From Fidelibacterota bacterium (lineage in GTDB: Bacteria; Fidelibacterota; UBA2242): DNA of 7,275 bases. The DNA is taken from positions 1 to 7,275 of the forward strand of contig DPVY01000262.1 in the NCBI GenBank assembly GCA_003527965.1, given 5' to 3'. Positions 1 to 6,150 of this stretch are shown one piece after another (positions within the stretch are counted from its first letter, which is position 1; the number at the start of each line of letters is the position of its first letter). The position numbers and the translations under genes were made by a program. Below the pieces are notes generated by a model. It was not told where the DNA came from and searched no databases. It saw only the letters and a program-made list of their open reading frames with translations.

Positions 1-1
1 A

Positions 2-403
2 ATATTAAACTCTGTCAACCGTACGGCGGAAAAGAATATTTTAGAAAAATTGAGAGAAATAGACGCCGAATTATCTGAAGAAGTTGACAGCCTGATGTTT
101 TTATTCGAAGATATTGCTAAACTTTCCAACGAAGCAATTCAACACATTGTTAAAGAGGTTAATTCAAAGACTTTAGCACTATCTCTCAAAGCGGCCAGCA
201 AAGAGCTAAAAGACAGGATATTTAAAAATATGACAGAACGGGCTGCGGAGATGCTGGAGGATGAATTGCAGTATCTTGGACCAGTTAGAGTACGGGATGT
301 GGAATCAGCCCAAAAGCAGATTCTTGATATAATCCACGAGCTTGAGGAGTCCGGAAAAATTGAGATTACTCATAATGCTGAAGATGAGGAAATTATTGAA
401 TGA
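2..403 (+). CDS. fliG: Flagellar motor switch protein FliG, C-terminal part (5' truncated by window edge)
   Basis: FliG is the cytoplasmic rotor protein of the flagellar switch complex. Its C-terminal domain meets the stator and receives torque. The frame is open from base 2, so 133 residues are visible; a TTG at 50 lies inside the domain and is not the start. The visible part begins with the family pattern ILNSVNRTAEKNILEKL and continues through LMFLFEDI, LALSLKAA, NMTERAAEMLEDEL and GPVRVRDVE. The charged residues that face the stator in the E. coli protein are matched: Lys in LKAA (fragment residue 63), Arg in TERAA (80), the acidic pair D87/E88 in LEDEL (an Asp-Asp pair in E. coli), and Arg in GPVR (96). 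The middle domain with the EHPQ motif lies upstream of the window. The stop overlaps the fliH start by 4 bases (ATGA), so translation is probably coupled. The identification is very secure. Confidence 0.96.
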   Translation: MLNSVNRTAEKNILEKLREIDAELSEEVDSLMFLFEDIAKLSNEAIQHIVKEVNSKTLALSLKAASKELKDRIFKNMTERAAEMLEDELQYLGPVRVRDVESAQKQILDIIHELEESGKIEITHNAEDEEIIE

Positions 404-1119
404 TGACGAATAATACATTTTACCTTAAAAATAAAGTAGTTGGTTTGTATAGCCCTATATTATCAGCAGGTACGGATATTTCGAATGATAAAGCAAACTA
501 TCAAGATGGAAAAGTGTCTGTAGATAACGATCCTTACCCAATTGATAATAATCAAAAAATTAATGTATTGGAGAAACAAATCCGGGAGCTTGAGTCCGCT
601 TTGCAGAGCGCCAGGGAGGATGCATTTCAGTCTGGTTTTGAAGAGGGGCGGGCAACTGCCCAAATAGAAGCTAAAAAAGAGTTGACGAGTATCGCTGATG
701 AATTTGGCTCAATTATTCAATCATTGAAAGTACAATACGATCAGGCTTTGGAAAGGATGGACCAACCGCTGTTGAAATTTGCCATGAAAGTGGCTGAAAA
801 AATTATCGATATAGAGCTGAATGATGCAGATAAGTGCAATGATATCCTTGAGAGACAGATTAAAAATTTTTTAAAGGAAGCTGTAGACCAAAATAAAATA
901 ACTATTTACATGAATCCAAACCAGATAGACCGTATTTCCGGTAATGAGTCCCTGAAAGAATTAAGATCAGCATCGAATAGTAGCGTTAATTTTGTCGGGA
1001 ATAATAAACTGAAGCCCGGAGAATGCATACTTGAGACTGAAAGTTTTATTATTGAAGGAATTTTTACAAGGCAATTGGATAATCTTGAAAAACAGATATT
1101 AGAGATTGAATCGAAGTGA
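400..1119 (+). CDS. fliH: Flagellar assembly protein FliH (regulator of the export ATPase)
   Basis: FliH dimers bind and restrain the FliI ATPase and tether it to the C-ring at the base of the export apparatus. The product is 239 residues, a normal length. Residues 1-55 look disordered. Residues 55-125 are charged and probably coiled coil, with the family pattern AFQSGFEEGRATAQIEA (75-91). Within it small residues recur every fourth position: A67, A71, A75, G79, G83, A87 and A91, as in the AxxxG/GxxxG/GxxxA runs known for FliH. The C-terminal domain (about 125-239) ends in the FliH/YscL hallmark LKPGECILETE (204-214) followed by IEGIFTRQLDNL. The start at 400 overlaps the fliG stop as ATGA and has GAGGA at 386-390, nine bases upstream; a second ATG at 403 is possible. 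Aromatic F7, Y8 and Y17 near the N-terminus could be the C-ring contact, by analogy with the N-terminal tryptophans of Salmonella FliH; that is inference. Confidence 0.9.
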   Translation: MMTNNTFYLKNKVVGLYSPILSAGTDISNDKANYQDGKVSVDNDPYPIDNNQKINVLEKQIRELESALQSAREDAFQSGFEEGRATAQIEAKKELTSIADEFGSIIQSLKVQYDQALERMDQPLLKFAMKVAEKIIDIELNDADKCNDILERQIKNFLKEAVDQNKITIYMNPNQIDRISGNESLKELRSASNSSVNFVGNNKLKPGECILETESFIIEGIFTRQLDNLEKQILEIESK

Positions 1120-2441
1120 ATTTACTAACACAAAGAATCGAATCTTACACGAATATATTAGAATCCCTGAGTCCCGTCAGGATTGACGGCAGAGTATCTC
1201 AGGTTGTGGGACTTGTTATAGAGGCAATATTGCCGGATGGCACACTTGGAGAACTGTGTGAAATCCATGTCAAAAGTGGAGAGGTCATTAGAGCTGAAAT
1301 TGTCGGATTTCGTCAAGATAAAGTTCTTCTAATGCCATTGGATGAGACAGTTGGAATTTCACCTGGTAACCGGATTAGCCGATGTCCTTTACCATTAACG
1401 GTCCAAGTTGGTCCTGAACTTCTTGGCAGGATTCTGGATGGATTGGGGAATCCGATTGACGGCAAGGGACCGATTCGCGCTAAAAATAGACGCCGGGTCT
1501 ACAATGCTCCACCACATCCTCTTAAACGTCAGCGAATCAAGCAAGTCCTTACGACAGGCATTAGAACAATTGATGGATTGGTGACAGTTGGCAAAGGACA
1601 GCGAGTAGGAATATTTGCCGGAAGCGGAGTCGGGAAAAGTATTTTGCTTGGTATGATGGCGCGATATACGGATGCCGATGTCAATGTTATAGCGCTTATT
1701 GGTGAACGAGGTCGCGAGGTTCGGGAATTCATTGAGCGAGATTTGGGAGAAGAGGGCTTAAAACATTCGGTTGTCATAGTTGCAACCTCAGATCAGGCGG
1801 CTATGGTTCGAATTAAGGGAGCTTTAATTGCAACAGCTATTGCGGAATATTTTAGGGATCAGGAAAAGGATGTAATGTTATTAATGGATTCCCTGACCAG
1901 AGTAGCAATGGCACAGCGAGAGATTGGTTTAGCATCCGGAGAACCGCCTACAACCAAGGGTTACACACCTTCGGTTTTTGCTCTGTTGCCGAGATTACTT
2001 GAGCGGGCCGGAACAAATCAGGTTGGAAGCATTACCGGCTTGTATACGGTTTTAGTGGAAAGTGATGATATGGATGAGCCTATCAGTGATGCATCGAGAG
2101 CCATACTTGACGGTCATATTGTCCTTTCGCGAAAAATGTCAACAAAGGGGCACTATCCAGCTATCGACGTCCTTGAGAGTATTAGTCGATTAAAAAACGA
2201 AGTTACTTCAATGGAGCAGGAAAAATGTTCGCAGAAGGTTTTGGAAATGTTAGCTGATTACCGCAATTCTGAAGATTTGATCAATATAGGCGCCTATGCG
2301 CCGGGTAGTAATCCCAAAATTGATCTTGCTATTAAAAATATTAATGCGATCAATCAATTTCTTCAACAGGATATTAATATATCTGCTAATTTTGAAGAAA
2401 CTCTATCCCATTTAATGAAATTAGCAGGTAACGCGGAGTGA
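1116..2441 (+). CDS. fliI: Flagellum-specific ATPase FliI
   Basis: FliI is the hexameric ATPase of the flagellar type III export apparatus, related to the F1 alpha/beta subunits. It sits below the export gate and hydrolyses ATP to help deliver and unfold substrates. The 441-residue length is typical. All catalytic motifs are intact: Walker A AGSGVGKS (168-175), the GER loop GERGREVREF with catalytic E197, Walker B in DVMLLMDSLTR (252-262, D258), the conserved block GEPPTTKGYTPSVFALLPRL (275-294), and the alpha/beta signature PAIDVLESIS (348-357) followed by R358, the expected arginine finger. The N-terminal about 20 residues are probably the FliH-binding helix. The start is GTG at 1116, inside the fliH stop (GTGA overlap), with only a weak upstream AGAG at 1101-1104, so its translation probably depends on reinitiation after fliH. 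Close relatives are type III secretion ATPases such as SctN, but the flagellar neighbours settle the call. Confidence 0.98.
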   Translation: MNLLTQRIESYTNILESLSPVRIDGRVSQVVGLVIEAILPDGTLGELCEIHVKSGEVIRAEIVGFRQDKVLLMPLDETVGISPGNRISRCPLPLTVQVGPELLGRILDGLGNPIDGKGPIRAKNRRRVYNAPPHPLKRQRIKQVLTTGIRTIDGLVTVGKGQRVGIFAGSGVGKSILLGMMARYTDADVNVIALIGERGREVREFIERDLGEEGLKHSVVIVATSDQAAMVRIKGALIATAIAEYFRDQEKDVMLLMDSLTRVAMAQREIGLASGEPPTTKGYTPSVFALLPRLLERAGTNQVGSITGLYTVLVESDDMDEPISDASRAILDGHIVLSRKMSTKGHYPAIDVLESISRLKNEVTSMEQEKCSQKVLEMLADYRNSEDLINIGAYAPGSNPKIDLAIKNINAINQFLQQDINISANFEETLSHLMKLAGNAE

Positions 2442-2448
2442 ATTTAAT

Positions 2449-2916
2449 ATGGTAAAGTCCTTCGATTTTCCGCTTCAGAAGGTTTTAGACATTAGGCAGA
2501 TAGGCGAAGACAGACAGGCCGTTGCATTGAAAAAATCTCAAATGTCTTTTAATAAGGAAAAAGAACGTTTGGAAACTTTAGGAAAGAAAAAAGATACCCA
2601 TTTAAAAACCAACGGGGAAAATAGTGTCGATAATGGATCTATTTCATTAAACGAACTTAAAGTATCTATAGATTACATTTCACAATTAAGTGATAAGATT
2701 ACCAACCAAATCAAAGTTGTGGAAAAGTCAAATGAAAAGATGGAAGCAGAAAGAGACGTGCTGATAAATGTATCTAAAGGGAAAAAGATTGTTGAAAAAT
2801 TGCGCGAACGTCAGCTTACAGACTATAAGACTAATTATCGAAAGAAAGAGTCAAAAGAGGAAAGTGAGATAGCATTGCGTGTGATTTTGAAAAACAAGAA
2901 TCATGGGAATAATTAA
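2449..2916 (+). CDS. fliJ: Flagellar export protein FliJ
   Basis: FliJ is a small coiled-coil protein that fits the centre of the FliI hexamer, like the gamma subunit of F1, and links it to the export gate protein FlhA. The product is 155 residues, close to the usual 140-150. It opens with the family pattern SFDFPLQKVLDIRQIGEDR (4-22) and is otherwise charged helix rich in Lys, Glu, Asn and Ser. A polar stretch near residues 50-66 probably forms the turn of a helical hairpin. FliJ sequences diverge strongly, so the call rests on length, the N-terminal pattern, predicted coiled coil and position directly after fliI. The gap from fliI is 7 bases. GGAG at 2435-2438 overlaps the end of fliI and is 10 bases before the ATG. 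The stop shares one base with the ylxF start (TAATG). Confidence 0.85.
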   Translation: MVKSFDFPLQKVLDIRQIGEDRQAVALKKSQMSFNKEKERLETLGKKKDTHLKTNGENSVDNGSISLNELKVSIDYISQLSDKITNQIKVVEKSNEKMEAERDVLINVSKGKKIVEKLRERQLTDYKTNYRKKESKEESEIALRVILKNKNHGNN

Positions 2917-3467
2917 TGACAAAAGATATCTTTAGATGGGGTAGCATTGGTTTTGGTGTATTTGTTGTCTTAGTAGTAGGAATATTTTTTCTGCTAAAAT
3001 ATTTAGAGCCAGTGGGAGAAGAAACTCAGATTGAAATTGCAGCAAAAGATAATTTAATGGCAAAACAATTACTAATGCTTAAACAATCTGAAATAGATAG
3101 TTTAAATGGCTGTATTGAAAAACTTAAGAGTGATTTGTCTTTTCTGAATTTAACCAATGACAGCCTGAAGGCACAGTCGGAGTTTAAAAATAATTTAATT
3201 GAAGAGTATAAAAAGAATATTAATCAGCTAAACAATAAATTAACAGCAGCTACAGAAACTGCAGTTAGTATTCAGGAACTGGCAAAGACTTACGAATCTA
3301 TGAAGGCAGAAGAAATGCGACCGATATTACAAAAGGTAAGCGACAAAACCATAATTGCTATTTACAAAAATATGAATAGTCGAAAACGTAAAGATATTTT
3401 AAACGCGCTTTCAAGTGAAAGAGCCGCTGCTATTACACAACAGTTAGCAGGAGTGTCCAGAGGGTAA
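2916..3467 (+). CDS. ylxF: YlxF/MotE-like membrane-anchored flagellar protein with MgtE-N-type domain
   Basis: This gene sits between fliJ and fliK, as ylxF does in Bacillus subtilis. The 183-residue product has one transmembrane helix at about 8-28 (SIGFGVFVVLVVGIFFLLKY), which may serve as an uncleaved anchor. A coiled-coil stretch follows at about 40-125. The C-terminal domain, about 123-180, resembles the MgtE intracellular N domain (LAKTYESMKAEEMRPIL, then MNSRKRKDILNALSSERAAAI). The family name MotE comes from a Rhizobium protein reported to chaperone the periplasmic motor protein MotC; no MotC-like gene is visible here, and the role of YlxF itself is poorly defined. The C-terminal part should lie outside the cytoplasm if the helix is a simple N-in anchor. 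It is joined to fliJ and fliK by TAATG overlaps; its site GGGA (2905-2908) lies inside the end of fliJ. The domain call is firm; the function is open. Confidence 0.82.
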   Translation: MTKDIFRWGSIGFGVFVVLVVGIFFLLKYLEPVGEETQIEIAAKDNLMAKQLLMLKQSEIDSLNGCIEKLKSDLSFLNLTNDSLKAQSEFKNNLIEEYKKNINQLNNKLTAATETAVSIQELAKTYESMKAEEMRPILQKVSDKTIIAIYKNMNSRKRKDILNALSSERAAAITQQLAGVSRG

Positions 3468-5416
3468 TGGAAACTGAATCTAAAATATTATTTGATCCGA
3501 TTATTGACGCTATTGCATCGACGATCTCCTATGGAACTGCGCCAAATACGGAGAAGCCCTTCGGTGACTTCATAATAAAAACAGATGATAATAAATCGAC
3601 TCCAGACTTATGTAAGCCCGATGAAAATCCGAATTTAAATTTGCCTGAATCTCAAAAAGTTACAAACGATAATTTATTGGTAAAAGAACCCTCAAAATCA
3701 AACGACGTTCCAAAAACAGATATTCATGGAACCGAAAAACTGAAAATAGATCAAATAACTCATCAGGAACTAAATAAAAAATCACAATTGACGCCTCAAG
3801 TGTTTAATAATCTGAAGGTGAACACCTTAAAAGAAAAAACAACAAATAGTATCGGTAATATTAAAAGCGAAATGAAAGAGTCCAAAAAGATACTTCAAAA
3901 GGACTTTAAAAACATTCCGGGAAGTAATTCAGATAATAAGAGCGGTCAGAGTGAGACAACGGAATTAAGCCAGGGCAAAATAACTCATAGAAATATCGCA
4001 GGACAGATTAAACCGGCGGCGCAAAGTGTCACAAATGATAAGTCGGGGAGCGAATTACAGAACACTGCTCAAAATTCTGTCCAGTCTGGAACTGTTGTAA
4101 GCAAAAGCGCTCAATCGACTCCTGCAAATGGGATTGAAGTAAAGCAATTCTCGGTCAAAGATGTAAAGAGTGGTCAGAATGAGGCAACGGAATTAAGCCA
4201 GGGCAAAATAACTCATAGAAATATCGCAGGACAGATTAAACCGGCGGCACAGAGTGTCGCAAATGATAAGTCGGCAAGCGAATTACAGAACACTGCTCGG
4301 AATTCTGTCCAGTCCGGAACTGTTATAAACAAAAGCGCTCAATCGACTCCTGCAAATGGGATTGAAGTAAAGCAATTCTCGGTCAAAGATGTAAAGAGCG
4401 GTCAGAGTGAGGCAACGGAATTAAGCCAGGGCAAAATAACTCATGGAAATATCGCAGGACAGATTAAACCGGCGGCACAGAGTGTCGCAAATGATAAGTC
4501 GGGGAGCGAATTACAGAACACTGCTCGGAATTCTGTCCAATCCGGAACTGTTGTAAGCAAAAGCGCTCAATCGACTCCTGCAAATGGGATTGAAGTAAAG
4601 CAATTCTCGGTCAAAGATGTAAAGAGCGGTCAGAGTGAGGCTCGAAATTCTGTTCTGTCAGGCAGTGTTAACAAAAATAATAGTATTCAGAAAAAGAGAT
4701 CGTTTATAATAGATAGAAAGGGCAATTCGACTTCAACTGAATTAATCTCCAATAATTCCAATAAAGTGCGATCGAATGAAAATTACTATGAAAAACATTT
4801 AAGAGGCAATTTTGTAAGTTCTGAAAATGGTTCGAGATTTTTTTCTCAGGATAAGGATATTTTTTATAGAGACGCCATTCCTAATCCCGGGAAGTTTAAA
4901 AATATTCGTGATGACAGCCGGTTACTAGCTATTACAGGACTTCATCAGACAGAACAGATCGAAAGTATTCAAAATCAGTTAATTACCGGTGCGCGGTTTT
5001 CGTCGGCGATGATGGTTCAAAAGATTTCTCAGGTCATTTTTCAATCCCATGAAAAGCAAGCCTCTGAGATGAACTTTATTCTTGATGGAGAACAATTAGG
5101 CTCTCTCGAAATAAAATATGTTCATGATTCACAGGGAAGCCAGGCAACTATATTTGTGGAGTCGGAAACCATCCGCAGTTTATTGGATAAAGTCTTGCCG
5201 ATAATAAATGAAAATTTAATTCAAAAAGGACTAATGCTGGCTTCGCTTGACGTCCAGGTTGGAGATTTTAATAAGTCCAAAACACAAAATGAAAATCATC
5301 AAAATGATTCAGGAAAGTCTCCGGCAACCAATATAAGTTTTAATATCGATGATAAAATTAATCAAATCATAGCAATTCGAGACTATGGGTATAACACCAT
5401 TGAAGTTCTCGCATAA
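3467..5416 (+). CDS. fliK: Flagellar hook-length control protein FliK, enlarged by internal tandem repeats
   Basis: FliK is secreted during hook growth, measures the hook as a molecular ruler, and then uses its C-terminal domain to switch the export gate protein FlhB from hook to filament substrates. The product has 649 residues; many FliKs have about 350-500. Residues 1-158 are low-complexity and polar. Residues 159-386 are three 76-residue repeats, each starting SGQ(S/N)E and ending FSVKDVK. A shrunken fourth copy and a Ser/Asn/Lys-rich linker follow, to about 510. Residues about 515-600 form the Flg_hook-type C-terminal domain, with the core DGEQLGSLEIKY (540-551) and then FVESETIRSLLDKVLPIINE. 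The last about 50 residues are a polar tail. The start shares one base with the ylxF stop (TAATG); AGGAG at 3449-3453 is 13 bases upstream, a rather long spacing. The C-terminal domain and the position before flgD make the identification secure, although the N-terminal two thirds have no recognisable homology. Confidence 0.92.
   Translation: METESKILFDPIIDAIASTISYGTAPNTEKPFGDFIIKTDDNKSTPDLCKPDENPNLNLPESQKVTNDNLLVKEPSKSNDVPKTDIHGTEKLKIDQITHQELNKKSQLTPQVFNNLKVNTLKEKTTNSIGNIKSEMKESKKILQKDFKNIPGSNSDNKSGQSETTELSQGKITHRNIAGQIKPAAQSVTNDKSGSELQNTAQNSVQSGTVVSKSAQSTPANGIEVKQFSVKDVKSGQNEATELSQGKITHRNIAGQIKPAAQSVANDKSASELQNTARNSVQSGTVINKSAQSTPANGIEVKQFSVKDVKSGQSEATELSQGKITHGNIAGQIKPAAQSVANDKSGSELQNTARNSVQSGTVVSKSAQSTPANGIEVKQFSVKDVKSGQSEARNSVLSGSVNKNNSIQKKRSFIIDRKGNSTSTELISNNSNKVRSNENYYEKHLRGNFVSSENGSRFFSQDKDIFYRDAIPNPGKFKNIRDDSRLLAITGLHQTEQIESIQNQLITGARFSSAMMVQKISQVIFQSHEKQASEMNFILDGEQLGSLEIKYVHDSQGSQATIFVESETIRSLLDKVLPIINENLIQKGLMLASLDVQVGDFNKSKTQNENHQNDSGKSPATNISFNIDDKINQIIAIRDYGYNTIEVLA
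3941..4624 (+). repeat. Three tandem 228-bp in-frame repeats inside fliK
   Basis: The copies lie at 3941-4168, 4169-4396 and 4397-4624, each exactly 228 bases (76 codons) with no indels. Counted by hand, copies 1 and 2 differ at 13 positions, 1 and 3 at 9, and 2 and 3 at 8, so identity is about 94-96 percent. The differences form a clean star: 7 are private to copy 1, 6 to copy 2 and 2 to copy 3, which leaves copy 3 nearest the ancestral unit. The unit encodes a polar segment including ELSQGKITH, IAGQIKPAAQSV and STPANGIEVKQFSVKDVK. Nothing in it resembles a CRISPR repeat, transposon end or known domain. High identity and exact length point to recent duplication by unequal crossing-over or replication slippage. 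Confidence 0.97.
4625..4675 (+). repeat. Shrunken fourth fliK repeat copy with an internal deletion
   Basis: Directly after copy 3 the array starts again with SGQSEA (4625-4642). It then jumps at the Ala codon to RNSVLSGSV, which matches unit residues 44-52 (RNSVQSGTV). Unit residues 7-43, that is 37 codons or 111 bases, are missing and the frame is kept. After that the similarity fades into NKNNSIQKKRS. The join falls on the Ala-Arg codons, where the full unit has GCTCGG and the remnant has GCTCGA. This is best read as an older copy that lost its middle and then diverged. The right-hand limit is approximate. Confidence 0.75.
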
Positions 5417-5435
5417 AAGAGAATAATGAATAGAT

Positions 5436-5443
5436 GAAAGGAG
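5436..5443 (+). promoter_or_regulatory. Strong ribosome binding site of flgD
   Basis: GAAAGGAG ends seven bases before the ATG at 5451. It lies in the 34-base gap after fliK, so flgD has its own strong initiation site rather than relying on overlap, unlike most genes upstream. It fixes the start at 5451; the ATG at 5435 just upstream meets a stop after six codons. I see no promoter or terminator in the gap. Confidence 0.85.
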
Positions 5444-5450
5444 ATCGATT

Positions 5451-6137
5451 ATGAATGGAACCGAAGCTATTACAGGAGGTATTTATTCTTCGGATTTTGC
5501 CAATTCCATTGACAAGACAGGTATGGCGAAAGATGATTTTCTTAAGTTGTTGATTACGCAGCTAAGTCATCAGGACCCTATGGCTCCAATGGAAAGTCAG
5601 GATTTTGCAGCACAATTAGCCCAATTTAGTTCGCTTGAGCAATTGCAGAGTATCGGCTCAAATATTGAACAGGGCATTGAGGCGGATCTTATACTCGCTC
5701 AAACAATCAATAATACCATGGCGGCATCACTTATTGGAAAGCAGGCCAAGGCAGTTGGAGATGAAGTAACGATTGAAGCCGACGGTGCGGCGGATCTTAC
5801 ATTCCGATTGAATGGCTTTGCACGGAATGTGAAAATTACAATTACAGACACTAACGGTGATACAATTAGAGTTCTTGATGCTAATAATTTGTCTACCGGC
5901 GAGCATAACTTAAGCTGGGATGGAAAAAACACCGAGGGACAGACGGTAAGTGAAGGCACGTATCACTTTAAAGTTGAAGCAACCGATGCTGACGGAAATA
6001 GCATATCGGCAACTCCTTTGATTGTGGGTAATGCCACGGGAATAAGATATGAAAACGGCAGAGCTTTTCTTTTGATGAATGGGCGGGAAGTTCCCTTTTC
6101 GTCTGTAGTTGAAATAGGAACAGGAAATGACGGTTAG
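5451..6137 (+). CDS. flgD: Flagellar hook assembly scaffold (hook cap) protein FlgD
   Basis: FlgD is exported and forms the temporary cap at the tip of the growing hook, under which FlgE subunits assemble; it is later displaced. The 228-residue product has the typical two-part layout. The N-terminal conserved block (28-66) contains DDFLKLLITQLSHQDPMAPM followed by ESQDFAAQLAQFSSLEQL, the strongest signature of the family. The C-terminal half (about 108-222) is the FlgD Ig/tudor-like region, with LSWDGKNTEGQ (154-164), VSEGTYHFKVEATDADG (166-182) and the closing VPFSSVVEIG (214-223). No signal peptide is expected or seen, as export is through the type III gate. It lies 34 bases after fliK and 13 before the next gene, in the usual place before flgE. 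B. subtilis annotations long called this gene ylxG. The identification is secure. Confidence 0.96.
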   Translation: MNGTEAITGGIYSSDFANSIDKTGMAKDDFLKLLITQLSHQDPMAPMESQDFAAQLAQFSSLEQLQSIGSNIEQGIEADLILAQTINNTMAASLIGKQAKAVGDEVTIEADGAADLTFRLNGFARNVKITITDTNGDTIRVLDANNLSTGEHNLSWDGKNTEGQTVSEGTYHFKVEATDADGNSISATPLIVGNATGIRYENGRAFLLMNGREVPFSSVVEIGTGNDG

Positions 6138-6138
6138 G

Positions 6139-6146
6139 AAGGAGGT
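6139..6146 (+). promoter_or_regulatory. Near-perfect ribosome binding site of the TIGR02530-type gene
   Basis: AAGGAGGT matches the complement of the 16S rRNA 3' end over its whole length. It begins just after the flgD stop and ends four bases before the ATG at 6151. It is the strongest site in the window, which suggests the small protein it serves is made in quantity or independently of coupling to flgD. Confidence 0.88.
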
Positions 6147-6150
6147 TTGA

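Noticed and set aside
50..52. TTG as a start codon for the first gene
   Set aside because: The frame is open back to base 2 and the upstream codons encode conserved FliG sequence, so this Leu codon is internal.
403..405. Second ATG of the tandem ATGATG as the fliH start
   Set aside because: Either is possible, but the first gives the usual ATGA coupling overlap and a nine-base spacing from GAGGA.
463..663. Open frame on the - strand opposite fliH
   Set aside because: It is a shadow of the fliH frame with no recognisable product. The same holds for 1529-1777, 5699-5959 and 6357-6542.
4111..4137. TCAATC/GATTGA inverted repeat present in each fliK repeat unit
   Set aside because: A six-base stem with a long loop inside coding sequence is easily chance, and it recurs only because the unit is duplicated.
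3941..4675. CRISPR array or transposon explanation for the repeats
   Set aside because: Units are 228 bases, directly adjacent without spacers, in frame within fliK, and have no terminal inverted repeats or target duplications.
4838..4844. Run of seven T in fliK as a programmed slippage site
   Set aside because: The frame continues normally through the conserved C-terminal domain, and no alternative frame product makes sense.
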